A stretch of 64,000 bases of DNA, from contig JASGEH010000075.1 of the NCBI GenBank assembly GCA_047606565.1, forward strand, positions 13,033 through 77,032, in the 5' to 3' direction. This stretch comes from Comamonas_F sp047606565. GTDB taxonomy: Bacteria; Pseudomonadota; Gammaproteobacteria; Burkholderiales; Burkholderiaceae_C. Positions 9,147-16,848 of the stretch are shown here, piece after piece. How positions within the stretch are numbered: the first letter of the stretch is position 1; each line of letters opens with the position of its first letter. A model generated the notes under the pieces. It was not told where the DNA came from and made no database searches. It worked only from the letters and a program-made list of their open reading frames with translations. Made by a program: the position numbers and the translations under genes.

Positions 9147-10723
9147 GGCCGGACCTCCAGGGTGGGCGGCGTGCCCGCCATGGCGAGGCCGAGCGTTTCG
9201 CGGCTCCATTGCGCGGCCTCGCGCGCGGCGCTGAGCCGGCCTTCGTGCATCACGGCGATGCGGTCGCCCAGCAGCATGACTTCGTCGAGGTCGTCGGAGA
9301 TAACCAGGATGGCCGCGCCGGCGTCGCGCGCGGCGAACAACTGGCGGTGCACGAAGGCGACGGCGCCCACGTCCAGGCCCCAGGTCGGCTGATGCGCCAC
9401 GATCAGCCGTGCGGGCGGCTCGGGCTGGCCGTCGGGTGCCAGCAGCGCGCGGCCGAGGATGAGCTTTTGCATGTTGCCGCCCGACAGCAGGCGGGCGCTG
9501 CTCATCGGCCCGCCGCCGCGCACGTCGAAGGTTTCGAGGATGCGCCGGACGTAGCGCAGCGCCGGCTGGCGCCGGATCCAGCCCCAGCGCGACAGCGCGG
9601 GGCTGCGCAGGCGTTCGGCGACGGCGTTTTCCCACAGCGGCAGATCGCCGACTACGCCGGTGCCGTGGCGATCCTCGGGCACGCGCGCGATGCCGGCGTT
9701 CACGCCATCGGCCACGCGCGCCGGCAGCGGCGCGCCGGCGTAGAGCGCCTGGCCCGAGTGCAGCGGCCGCATGCCGCACAGCACGTCGGCCAGCGCCCGC
9801 TGGCCGTTGCCCGAGACACCGGCCACGGCCACGATCTCGCCGGCATCCAGCCGCAGGTCGACCTGGTCGAGGCGGTCGCGTGAGCCGGCTTCGCTGCAGG
9901 CGCCGCGCAGCTCGCAGACCGTGCGCTGCGCCTGGCGGGCAGCCGGCTGGCGGCCGGGGCGCTCCACCGCGCGCCCGACCATCCAGTTGGCGAGTTCGGC
10001 GGCGCTGGTTTCGGCCGCCGCCGCCGTGGCCACCAGCCGGCCCGCGCGCAGCACGGCCACGCGGTGCGACACCCGCAGGACCTCGGCGAGCTTGTGGCTG
10101 ATGAAGACGATGGACAGCCCCTGCGCGACCATCTGCGCGAGCGTCTCGAACAGGTCCTCGCTCTCGCGCGGCGTCAGCACGGCGGTCGGTTCGTCCAGGA
10201 TCAGGATGCGCGCGTCGCGGTAGAGCGCCTTCAGAATCTCGACGCGCTGGCGCTCGCCCACGCTCAGGTCGCCCACCCGCGCGTCCGGGTCGACCGCCAG
10301 CCGGAAGCGCCGCGCCGTGTCGAGCAGCCGGGCGCGCCCCGCCGCGCGCGATGAAGCCAGGCGCCACAGCGATTCGGTGCCGAGCATCACGTTGTCCAGA
10401 ACCGAAAGGTTGTCGGCCAGCGTGAAGTGCTGGTGCACCATGCCGATGCCGGCTTGCAGCGCGCGGCGCGGCTGTCCGGGCGGCAAGGGTTGGCCGAACA
10501 CCTCGATGCGGCCGCTGTCGGCCACGTAGTGTCCGAACAGGATGCTCATCAGCGTGGACTTGCCGGCGCCGTTCTCGCCCAGCAGGGCCAGGATTTCGCC
10601 GCGCGCCAGCGTCAGGCTGATGCCGTCGTTGGCGAGCAGCGGGCCGAATCGCTTGGTGATGCCTTGCAGCGACAGCGCCGGCGGGCCGCCGCTGCTGTCG
10701 CTGCCGGGAAGGGGATGGCTCAT
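9143..10723 (-). CDS. nucleoside/purine-type ABC transporter, double ATP-binding protein
   Basis: A 526-residue protein with two ABC cassettes in tandem, the arrangement of sugar/nucleoside importers of the BMP type (YufO/NupO). The first cassette has a full Walker A (GENGAGKST), signature LSVGERQRVEILKAL and Walker B ILILDEPTAVL. The second has a degenerate P loop (GVSGNGQRAL) but an intact signature LLSGGNMQKLILGRAL, which is normal for the family. It starts 10 bases after the binding-protein gene and overlaps the first permease gene. Confidence 0.9.
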   Translation of the reverse strand: MSHPLPGSDSSGGPPALSLQGITKRFGPLLANDGISLTLARGEILALLGENGAGKSTLMSILFGHYVADSGRIEVFGQPLPPGQPRRALQAGIGMVHQHFTLADNLSVLDNVMLGTESLWRLASSRAAGRARLLDTARRFRLAVDPDARVGDLSVGERQRVEILKALYRDARILILDEPTAVLTPRESEDLFETLAQMVAQGLSIVFISHKLAEVLRVSHRVAVLRAGRLVATAAAAETSAAELANWMVGRAVERPGRQPAARQAQRTVCELRGACSEAGSRDRLDQVDLRLDAGEIVAVAGVSGNGQRALADVLCGMRPLHSGQALYAGAPLPARVADGVNAGIARVPEDRHGTGVVGDLPLWENAVAERLRSPALSRWGWIRRQPALRYVRRILETFDVRGGGPMSSARLLSGGNMQKLILGRALLAPDGQPEPPARLIVAHQPTWGLDVGAVAFVHRQLFAARDAGAAILVISDDLDEVMLLGDRIAVMHEGRLSAAREAAQWSRETLGLAMAGTPPTLEVRP

Positions 10724-10733
10724 CGCTGGCGGT

Positions 10734-11762
10734 TTACTTGGCCTTGGGCGCGGCGTCGTCGATCCTGACGGTGAACTTGCCGGACTGGATGTCGGCCTGC
10801 CGCGCGGCGACCCGGGCCTTGAGGTCGGCCGGCACCTTGGACTCGAAGGTGCCCAGCGGCGCCAGCGACGCGCCGCCATGTTTCATGTGCGAGTAGATGC
10901 CGTATTCCTCGCCCTTGAAGGTGCCGGCCTTGAGCTGGGCGATGGCGTGGTCGATGGACGGCTCGAAATGCCAGAGCGCCGAGGCCACCACGTTGTCCGG
11001 GTACTGCGGCTGCGTGTTGATGACGTTGCCGATGACCAGCTTGCCGCGCTCCTTGGCGGCGTCGGCCACGCCGAAGCGCTCGGCATACATCACGTCGGCG
11101 CCGGCGTCGATCATGGCGAAGGTGGCTTCCTTGGCCTTGGGCGGATCGAACCAGCTGTTGATGAAGCTGATGCTGAACGCAACCTGCGGGTTGACCTCGC
11201 GCGCGCCGGCCATGAAGGCGTTCATCAGGCGGTTGACCTCGGGGATCGGGTAGCCGCCGACCATGCCGATCTTGTTGCTTTGGGTCATGCCGCCGGCGAT
11301 CATGCCGGTCAGGTAGGCGGGTTCCTGGATGTAGTTGTCGAAGGTCGAGAAGTTGGGCTGCACGGGCTTGCCCGACGAGCCCATCAGAAAGGCCGTCTTG
11401 GGAAAGTCGCGCGCGACCTTGCGCATGGCGGCCTCGACCGGGAAGGCCTCGCCCACGATCAGGTCCTGGCCGCGCATGGCGTACTCGCGCACCACGCGCT
11501 CGTAGTCGGCGTTGGCGATGCTTTCGGTCGACTGGTACTCGATGTCGCCACGCGCCTCGGCGGCCTTGAGGGCCTGGTGGACGCGGCTGATCCACTGCTG
11601 CTCGTAGGGCACCGAGTAGATCCCGGCGACCTTGAGCTTCTTGCCGCCGGCCTGCGCATGCGCCGCGCCGGCCAGCGCCAGGCTGCCCGCGGCGCTCAGG
11701 ATGGACGGCACCGCCGCGGCCAGTGCGGCGGCCGACGAGGCGAAGTGGCGACGATTGATCAT
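10734..11762 (-). CDS. BMP-family (Med/PnrA-like) substrate-binding protein
   Basis: A 342-residue periplasmic protein of the BMP family, whose known members bind purine nucleosides or related bases. I placed the start at 11762: the N-terminus MINRRHFASS then gives a twin-arginine-type signal ending AHAQA. The body starts LKVAGIYSVPYEQQWISRVH and contains the family's VIVGEAF-like and GMIAGGMTQSNKIGMVGG segments. It is the first gene behind a sigma-54 promoter and heads the importer operon. The exact ligand (nucleoside, guanine, xanthine or other) cannot be read from sequence. Confidence 0.88.
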   Translation of the reverse strand: MINRRHFASSAAALAAAVPSILSAAGSLALAGAAHAQAGGKKLKVAGIYSVPYEQQWISRVHQALKAAEARGDIEYQSTESIANADYERVVREYAMRGQDLIVGEAFPVEAAMRKVARDFPKTAFLMGSSGKPVQPNFSTFDNYIQEPAYLTGMIAGGMTQSNKIGMVGGYPIPEVNRLMNAFMAGAREVNPQVAFSISFINSWFDPPKAKEATFAMIDAGADVMYAERFGVADAAKERGKLVIGNVINTQPQYPDNVVASALWHFEPSIDHAIAQLKAGTFKGEEYGIYSHMKHGGASLAPLGTFESKVPADLKARVAARQADIQSGKFTVRIDDAAPKAK

Positions 11763-11818
11763 GGACTTCTTTCTGTGATCGGTTGAGGAAGGGCGGGTGT
11801 TCGACCGTTCGGCTTGGC

Positions 11819-11834
11819 AGCAAAAGACGTGCCA
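11819..11834 (-). promoter_or_regulatory. sigma-54 promoter for the BMP-type importer operon
   Basis: The minus strand reads TGGCACGTCTTTTGCT, an exact match to the sigma-54 -24/-12 consensus TGGCACG-N4-TTGCW. It lies 57 bases upstream of the binding-protein start codon, in the gap after the deaminase gene. Sigma-54 promoters need an enhancer-binding activator; NtrC is the obvious candidate given the nitrogen genes around, but I found no good NtrC palindrome. Confidence 0.8.
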
Positions 11835-11871
11835 CTCGAAGGGGGTGCCGGGGAGCACGCACTGGGTTGTG

Positions 11872-12408
11872 CTAGGTCTTCCATGCCCCCACATGCGAGG
11901 CCGCGGCTTCCTGCAGCAGGGCGGGGCCGATGCATTCGATGGCCACGGGCGCGGCGCGGAAGACGTCGCGGCACGACAGCTCGGCGTCGCGCTGGTCGAG
12001 CCGTTCGCCCCGGAAGACGCGCAGCCGTTCGGCGTCGATGCCGAAGACCACGCGGCGGATGTTGGACCAGTAGATGGCGCCGGCGCACATCACGCAGGGC
12101 TCGCCGGAGGCGTAGAGGGTGGCGGTGGCCAGCGTCTCGCGGCTGTGGCGCGGGCTGGCCTGGCGGATCGCCTCGGTCTCGGCGTGGGCGGTGCAGTCGC
12201 CGGTCTCGCCGTTGCGGTTCCAGGCCTCGGCCAGCACCTCGCCAGCGGCCGAGACGATGACCGAGCCGAACGGCCGGTTGCCGCGCGCGCGGGCCTGGTC
12301 GGCCAGCGCGATGGCGTGGCGCAGGTAGCGGCCATCGGCCTCGCCCAGGGGCTGCTCGGCAGGGCCGGCGAGGGCGGTGGCGTCGGTGCCTTGAGGGAGA
12401 GATGTCAT
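11872..12408 (-). CDS. guanine-deaminase-like nucleoside/base deaminase (CDA fold)
   Basis: A 178-residue zinc deaminase of the cytidine/deoxycytidylate deaminase superfamily. The zinc site is complete: HAE at residues 75-77 and PCxxC with Cys105 and Cys108; Glu77 is the proton shuttle. Length and the NRPFGSVIV segment fit the small bacterial guanine deaminases (GuaD of the Bacillus type) rather than tRNA adenosine deaminase TadA. It starts 7 bases after the upstream binding-protein gene, so the two are one transcript, and it precedes a purine-type importer. Guanine to xanthine is the likely reaction; cytosine, adenine or another aminopurine cannot be excluded. Confidence 0.75.
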   Translation of the reverse strand: MTSLPQGTDATALAGPAEQPLGEADGRYLRHAIALADQARARGNRPFGSVIVSAAGEVLAEAWNRNGETGDCTAHAETEAIRQASPRHSRETLATATLYASGEPCVMCAGAIYWSNIRRVVFGIDAERLRVFRGERLDQRDAELSCRDVFRAAPVAIECIGPALLQEAAASHVGAWKT

Positions 12409-12415
12409 GTTTTTC

Positions 12416-13480
12416 TTATGTCTTGGCGGGCAGCCATTGCGGGTTGAACAACTGCTCGACGCTGGGCTTGCGGGCCAGGCCGAACACCGAGGCGACTTCG
12501 TCGATCTGCGTGGCGAGCACTTCGGGGCGCACGTGGCCCAGGCCGATCTGCCGGCTTTCGGCGGTGAGCAGGTAGTCGCGCGTGATGGCCCAGCGCTGGC
12601 GCTCGACATCGAGGTTGAGGATGCCTTCGCGGGCCTTGATGGCGTGCAGCGCCGGTTCGGGATCGGCCAGCGTCTCGGTCATGGCGCGCCGGGTGGCGGC
12701 CAGGAAGGCGCGCACTGCCTCCGGCTGTTCGGCCAGCAGGCGCTGGCTGGCCAGGATGGCGTTGCCGTACAGGTGGACACCGGCCTGGGCGTAGGCCAGC
12801 ACCGCCAGCTCCTGCTGCGGGATGCGGGCGAACAGCGACACCGCCGAGTCGTGGAAATAGGTGGCCGCGTCGACGTCGCCGCGCACCACGACGTTGTCGC
12901 GTGCGCTGAAATCGGTGGTCACCCACTCGAAGAAATCGGGGCCGAACTGGCGCTTGCGCGCCACCATGGGCCAGCAGCGCCGGGTGGATTCGACCGCTGC
13001 GGCGGCGACGCGCTTGCCCTTGAGGCTGGCGAAATCGTCGCTCACGCCCTTGTCGCGGCGGCCGATGATGACGAAAGGGGCGCGGTTGTAGTACTGGAAG
13101 ACGGCCTGCACCGAGGCGCCGGCACTCTCTTGCGACTGGAATTCGATGAGCGCGCTGATGTCGCCCAGGCCGAGGTCGTAGGCGCCGCTGGCCACGCGTG
13201 TGATCGAGGCGACCGAGCCGGCGCCGACGTCGATGCTGACGTCCAGCCCGGCGTCGCGGTAATAGCCCCGGTTGAGTGCCAGGAAGAAGGGCGATGTCTG
13301 GCTGGTGACGCGGAAGTCGAGCGTGAACTTGAGGGGGATCGCGTTCGGCCGGGATTGCGCGTGCAGGGCGGGGGCGCCCAGGGTGGCGGTGCCGGCAAGG
13401 GCACCGGCCAGTGTTCGGGTCAGGGCGCTGGTGGACAAGGCGGGCGCGGGCAGCGCGGCGAGGAAGTGGCGTCGTTGCAT
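12416..13480 (-). CDS. NMT1/THI5-type ABC substrate-binding protein without its own transporter
   Basis: A 354-residue periplasmic binding protein of the NMT1/SsuA-like class. From the ATG at 13480 the N-terminus MQRRHFLAAL is a twin-arginine-type signal, ending AHA/LHAQ near residue 43. The core has KFTLDFRVTSQTSPFFLALN, RGYYRDAGLDVSIDVGAGS and the LGDISALIEFQ ligand-loop region typical of pyrimidine, sulfonate or purine-related binding proteins. No matching permease or ATPase gene is adjacent; instead it is co-transcribed with the deaminase and stands next to the BMP-type importer. It may use a distant transporter or act in sensing. Confidence 0.82.
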   Translation of the reverse strand: MQRRHFLAALPAPALSTSALTRTLAGALAGTATLGAPALHAQSRPNAIPLKFTLDFRVTSQTSPFFLALNRGYYRDAGLDVSIDVGAGSVASITRVASGAYDLGLGDISALIEFQSQESAGASVQAVFQYYNRAPFVIIGRRDKGVSDDFASLKGKRVAAAAVESTRRCWPMVARKRQFGPDFFEWVTTDFSARDNVVVRGDVDAATYFHDSAVSLFARIPQQELAVLAYAQAGVHLYGNAILASQRLLAEQPEAVRAFLAATRRAMTETLADPEPALHAIKAREGILNLDVERQRWAITRDYLLTAESRQIGLGHVRPEVLATQIDEVASVFGLARKPSVEQLFNPQWLPAKT

Positions 13481-13582
13481 GGGGCGTTCTCGGACGGGAT
13501 GGCTCGATCGGCCCGTGCGCAGCGCGCTGGCACGGACCGGTTTCGAGCAATTTCCGGGCGCTGCCACCCGACTGGGGCAGCG

Positions 13583-13880
13583 GCGCTGAACGCTTCTACT
13601 CGCCCCGGGGCTGATGCAGAAAACATGCCAATGGCCGCTTGCCGTGGGCAGGTTGCGCGGTCATGGTCCAGGTGGGCTGCGTTGCGGCTGCCTGGTGCCG
13701 GTGTGTGCCGCGAGGGACTCGGGCGTGGCTTGCGCCTGTGGATGGTGCATGCGGATTGCTGGATGCACCGGAAATGGGATCGACATCCGCGGCGTGAACG
13801 GGCACCCCGGGGCGCATGGCTTTTCTGGTGGCTGGTATGGCGTTTGCTTGACCCGAAACAAGAGTAGAAGCGTTCAGCGC
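13583..13880. repeat. pair of perfect 19-bp inverted repeats, shared operator or element ends
   Basis: GCGCTGAACGCTTCTACTC at 13583-13601 is repeated exactly in reverse at 13862-13880, 260 bases apart. Because the flanking genes diverge, each gene has the same 19-mer in the same orientation upstream. The core GAAGCGTTC has a GAA-N3-TTC dyad, as expected of a binding site for a dimeric regulator such as the nearby IclR-type protein. The alternative is the terminal repeats of a small 298-bp insertion, but no target duplication flanks it. Confidence 0.6.
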
Positions 13881-13924
13881 GACCGGGCGGCCTGCCTTGC
13901 AGGCTTTGGGTTGGCGGGTCATTG

Positions 13925-13982
13925 CTCTTGAAGCGGGCCGGGGTTCCTGTGTGGGTACCGGCCGATTCCCCACCTTCAAGAG
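13925..13982 (+). promoter_or_regulatory. structured 5' leader, candidate riboswitch
   Basis: A perfect 9-bp outer stem (CTCTTGAAG / CTTCAAGAG) encloses about 40 nt with conserved-looking single strands and a possible inner stem GGCCGG/CCGGCC. It ends about 88 nt before the oxygenase ATG, on the same strand. The size and the neighbours (NMT1-type binding protein, purine deaminase, purine importer) recall the NMT1-motif xanthine riboswitch known in Burkholderiales, but I cannot check the consensus from memory. It could instead be an attenuator or a protein-binding hairpin. Confidence 0.4.
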
Positions 13983-14069
13983 TTGCCGTCGTCTGCTGCT
14001 CGGCCGTCCATCCCTGGATGGTGTGGCGTGCGATACCGCTCCTGGAACATAAAAGACAGGACTGACTGC

Positions 14070-15131
14070 ATGACCGCCTCCCAAACAACCACCCCCACCC
14101 TGGCTTGCGATTCCCATGCCGCGTCACGAGGCGACGCGAGGGGCGAACGCGAGAAAGAATCGCGCATGGGCGAACTCGAAAGAGAATCGCGCATGGGCGC
14201 GATGGGCCATGAGAAGGCGCGCGAGGTGCGCGTCATCGATTTCTCCGACTTCGAGCGCCGCAGGCCCGAGATTGCCGAACAGATCTGGAGCGCCTCGGTC
14301 GACATAGGCTTCTTCCAGGTCAAGAACCATGGCATCGCGCTGGCCGACATCGACGCCGCCTTCCAGCGCGCCGAGCAGTTCTTCGCGCTGCCGCGCGAAA
14401 CCAAGGCCCGCTGGCCGCTGGCGCGCAACGCCGGCTGGGAGCACAAGGCGCAGATCCGGCCTTCGACCCGCACGCCCGACCAGAAGGAGTCCTACCAGGT
14501 CACGCGCCCGCGCATGGAAGGCCTCTGGCCTGGCGAGGACGAACTGCCCGGCTTCAAGGACGCGACGCTGGCGTTCGAGCGCCAGTGCTGGACGGTGGGC
14601 ATGCAGTTGCTCTCGTGCTTTGCTTACAAGCTGGGCTTCGACACCGAGTTCTTCGCCCGCGCGCACGATCCCGAGACTCCGGCCTACCAGAGTACGCTGC
14701 GCATGCTGCATTATTTCGCGGTCGATCCGGCGCTCAAGGACGAACTGGGCCTGTGGCGTGCCGGCGCGCACACCGACTTCGACTGCCTGACGCTGCTGTT
14801 CCAGCGCGCCGGGCAGGGCGGCCTGCAGGTGCTGCCGGGCAAGGAGATGGAAGGTCAGGCCTGGACGCCGGTCGAGCCCATCGAGGGCGTCATCACCTGC
14901 AACATCGGCGACATGCTCACGCGCTGGAGCGACGACCAGTTGCCCAGCAACTTCCACCGCGTGCGCAATCCCCGGCCCGACGAGTACCAGGGCGCACGCT
15001 ACAGCCTGGCCTTCTTCTGCCAGGCCAACGAGGATGCGGTGATCGAAGGGCCGGGCCGCAAGTACCCGCCGATCAGCGCCGGCGACTACCTGCGCCAGCG
15101 GATCGCGGCCAATTTTTCCAACCGGTATTGA
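14070..15131 (+). CDS. 2-oxoglutarate/Fe(II) oxygenase, isopenicillin-N-synthase-like
   Basis: A 353-residue soluble oxygenase of the IPNS/DAO superfamily. The N-terminal DIOX_N part begins VRVIDFSDFERRRPEIAEQI with the DIGFFQVKNHGI signature (family GFFxVxNHG). The iron ligands His234, Asp236 (HTDFD) and His296 are all present, and Arg310-x-Ser312 supplies the 2-oxoglutarate clamp, so it should be active. Two 9-residue copies, EKESRMGEL and ERESRMGAM, precede the domain and come from a 27-bp tandem repeat at 14150-14203; translation might really start at one of the methionines there. The substrate is unknown. Divergence from purine genes and an IclR regulator behind it suggest a purine or related nitrogen compound, which is inference. 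Confidence 0.85.
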   Translation: MTASQTTTPTLACDSHAASRGDARGEREKESRMGELERESRMGAMGHEKAREVRVIDFSDFERRRPEIAEQIWSASVDIGFFQVKNHGIALADIDAAFQRAEQFFALPRETKARWPLARNAGWEHKAQIRPSTRTPDQKESYQVTRPRMEGLWPGEDELPGFKDATLAFERQCWTVGMQLLSCFAYKLGFDTEFFARAHDPETPAYQSTLRMLHYFAVDPALKDELGLWRAGAHTDFDCLTLLFQRAGQGGLQVLPGKEMEGQAWTPVEPIEGVITCNIGDMLTRWSDDQLPSNFHRVRNPRPDEYQGARYSLAFFCQANEDAVIEGPGRKYPPISAGDYLRQRIAANFSNRY

Positions 15132-15164
15132 GGTGCGGGCTGGCCGCGCCGGGGGCTGGGCCGG

Positions 15165-15944
15165 TCAGCGCGAACGATCGCCCAGTGCGGCCGAGATGGC
15201 CAGGGCGGTGCGTTCGAGCAGGTTCAGCCATTTTTCTTCCAGCCGGTCGGCGGGCGCGGAGATCGACAGGCCGGCGATCAGCCGGTGCTGGTCGTCGTAG
15301 ATGCCGGCGGCGATGCAGCGCACGCCCAGTTCCAGTTCCTCGTTGTCGCGCGCGGTGCCGTACTGGCGCGCTTTGGACAGTTCGCGTTCGAGCTGCGGCA
15401 ACTGGGTGATGCTGTTGTGGGTTTGCCCCGGCAGGCCGGTGCGGGTGGCGTAGGCGCGCACGCGCTGCGGGTCGTCGGCGGCCAGGAACAGCTTGCCGAC
15501 CGAGGTCAGGTGCAGCGGCGCGCGCGCGCCGATGGCGCGCACCACCTGCATGCCCGAGCGCTCGCTGTAGGCGCGTTCGATGTAGACGATCTCGTCGCCC
15601 TGGCGCACGCTGAGGTTGACCGGTTGCTGGATGTGCCGGTGCAGCTCGCGCATGGGTTCGAGCGCGGCATCGCGCACGTTGAGCCTGGCCTTGACCAGGT
15701 TGCCCAGTTCCAGCAGCCGCATGCCGAGCCGGTAGCTGCCGACTTCGGGCCGGTCGACGAAACGGCCGATGGCGAGGTCGTTGAGGATGCGGTGGGTGGT
15801 CGAGGGGTGCAGCCCGGTCTTCTCGCTGATGTGCTTGAGCGACATCGCGTCCTCGCTTTCGGCCAGCACGTCGATGAGCGTGAACATGCGCTCCAGGACC
15901 TGGATGGCGGGGGTGGTCGGCAGGTTTTTTTCGGTGGGAGCCAT
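15165..15944 (-). CDS. IclR-family transcriptional regulator
   Basis: A 259-residue regulator with a winged helix-turn-helix at about residues 15-75 (ERMFTLIDVLAES, then MSLKHISEKTGLHPSTTHRI) and an IclR effector domain from about residue 85, including RGDEIVYIERAYSERSGMQV-like and SVGKLFLA segments. I took the ATG at 15944; a GTG sits directly before it. It converges on the oxygenase gene with 33 bases between the stops. It is the obvious local regulator for the oxygenase and the purine genes; the ligand is unknown. Confidence 0.9.
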   Translation of the reverse strand: MAPTEKNLPTTPAIQVLERMFTLIDVLAESEDAMSLKHISEKTGLHPSTTHRILNDLAIGRFVDRPEVGSYRLGMRLLELGNLVKARLNVRDAALEPMRELHRHIQQPVNLSVRQGDEIVYIERAYSERSGMQVVRAIGARAPLHLTSVGKLFLAADDPQRVRAYATRTGLPGQTHNSITQLPQLERELSKARQYGTARDNEELELGVRCIAAGIYDDQHRLIAGLSISAPADRLEEKWLNLLERTALAISAALGDRSR

Positions 15945-15969
15945 CACGTCGTTATCAAAGCGAAACGGT

Positions 15970-15981
15970 GTGAAATTTTAC
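15970..15981. promoter_or_regulatory. possible IclR autoregulatory operator
   Basis: GTGAAATTTTAC is a near-perfect 12-bp palindrome in an A+T-rich patch 26 bases upstream of the IclR-type gene. IclR regulators commonly repress their own genes from such A+T-rich dyads. It differs from the 19-bp sites upstream of the oxygenase gene. Confidence 0.3.
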
Positions 15982-16067
15982 GCTATGAAATCCGGGCGTA
16001 TGGCGGCGCGGGATTCGTGTGGGGCGACTGGCGTCCGACGCGTGGCAAAGGCGCGGGCGGGGCAGGG

Positions 16068-16808
16068 TCAGCCGCGCGGCTCGAACCAGTCGTGGCCGTC
16101 GAAGAGCTGGTGGGGCCGGAAGTCGGACTTGTAGCGCATTTTGGGGCTCTGTTCGATCCAGTAGCCCAGGTAGGCATAGGGCAGCCCCATGTGGCGCGCC
16201 TGCTCGATCTGCCACAGCACGCCGAAGGTGCCGAAGCTGTTGCCGGGCGCGGTGTCGTAGAAGGTGTAGACGGCCGAGAGCCCGTCGCTCAGGATGTCGA
16301 CGATGCTGACCATGCGCAGCGCGCCCGGCCCGGCTTCGGTGGCGGGGTCGCGGAACTCGACCAGCCGCGAGTTGACGCGGCTTTGCAGCAGGAACTGTGT
16401 GTACTGGTCGATGCTGTCGTGGTCCATGCCGCCGCCGGCGTGGCGCTGTTTCTGGTAGTTCAGGTAGAGCCGGTAATGCTCGGGCACGAAGCCGAGCTTG
16501 AGCACGCGCACGGCGAGCGTCTGGTGCTGCTTCCAGGCACGCCGCTGGCTGCGGCTGGGCTGGAACTGCTGGGCCAGTACGCGCAGGGGCTGGCAGGCGC
16601 GGCAGCCGTCGCAGTGCGGGCGGTAGGTGAACATGCCACTGCGCCGGAAGCCCTGGGCGACCAGATCGGAATAGACGTCGTGGTTGATGAGGTGGCTGGG
16701 CGTGGCGACCTGCGAGCGCGCGCTGCGGTCCGGCAGGTAGCTGCACGGATAGGCGGCCGTTGCATAGAACTGCAGGGCCTGGAGCGGGAGATCGGTCAGG
16801 CGGGCCAT
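16068..16808 (-). CDS. bpt: aspartate/glutamate leucyltransferase (Bpt)
   Basis: A 246-residue N-end-rule transferase that adds leucine from Leu-tRNA to N-terminal Asp or Glu. The start is the ATG at 16808 (MARLTDLPL). The N-terminal cysteine-rich part has TAAYPCSYLP and CDGCRACQPLRV; the C-terminal GNAT-like part has GLPYAYLGYWIEQSPKMRYK. It lies 40 bases behind aat on the same strand, so the two transferases that feed ClpAPS are probably co-transcribed. Confidence 0.93.
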   Translation of the reverse strand: MARLTDLPLQALQFYATAAYPCSYLPDRSARSQVATPSHLINHDVYSDLVAQGFRRSGMFTYRPHCDGCRACQPLRVLAQQFQPSRSQRRAWKQHQTLAVRVLKLGFVPEHYRLYLNYQKQRHAGGGMDHDSIDQYTQFLLQSRVNSRLVEFRDPATEAGPGALRMVSIVDILSDGLSAVYTFYDTAPGNSFGTFGVLWQIEQARHMGLPYAYLGYWIEQSPKMRYKSDFRPHQLFDGHDWFEPRG

Positions 16809-16848
16809 GGGGGTGTGGGCAGAGCGGAAGGCTGGGCTGTGGGCGGGC

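Larger units (their letters stand above)
13481..14069. other. 589-base divergent intergenic region
   Basis: The region separates the minus-strand binding-protein gene from the plus-strand oxygenase gene. I find no convincing gene in it. It holds two inverted copies of a 19-bp sequence (13583-13601 and 13862-13880), a 7-bp hairpin CGCTGCC/GGCAGCG near 13562-13585, and a 58-nt stem-loop (13925-13982) in the leader of the oxygenase gene. It is unusually long for this genome, which suggests it is regulatory. Confidence 0.7.

Noticed and set aside
11855..11874. AGCAC-N10-GTGCT dyad near the sigma-54 promoter as an NtrC site
   Set aside because: NtrC sites need about 7 bases between the GCAC and GTGC arms; the spacing here is 10.
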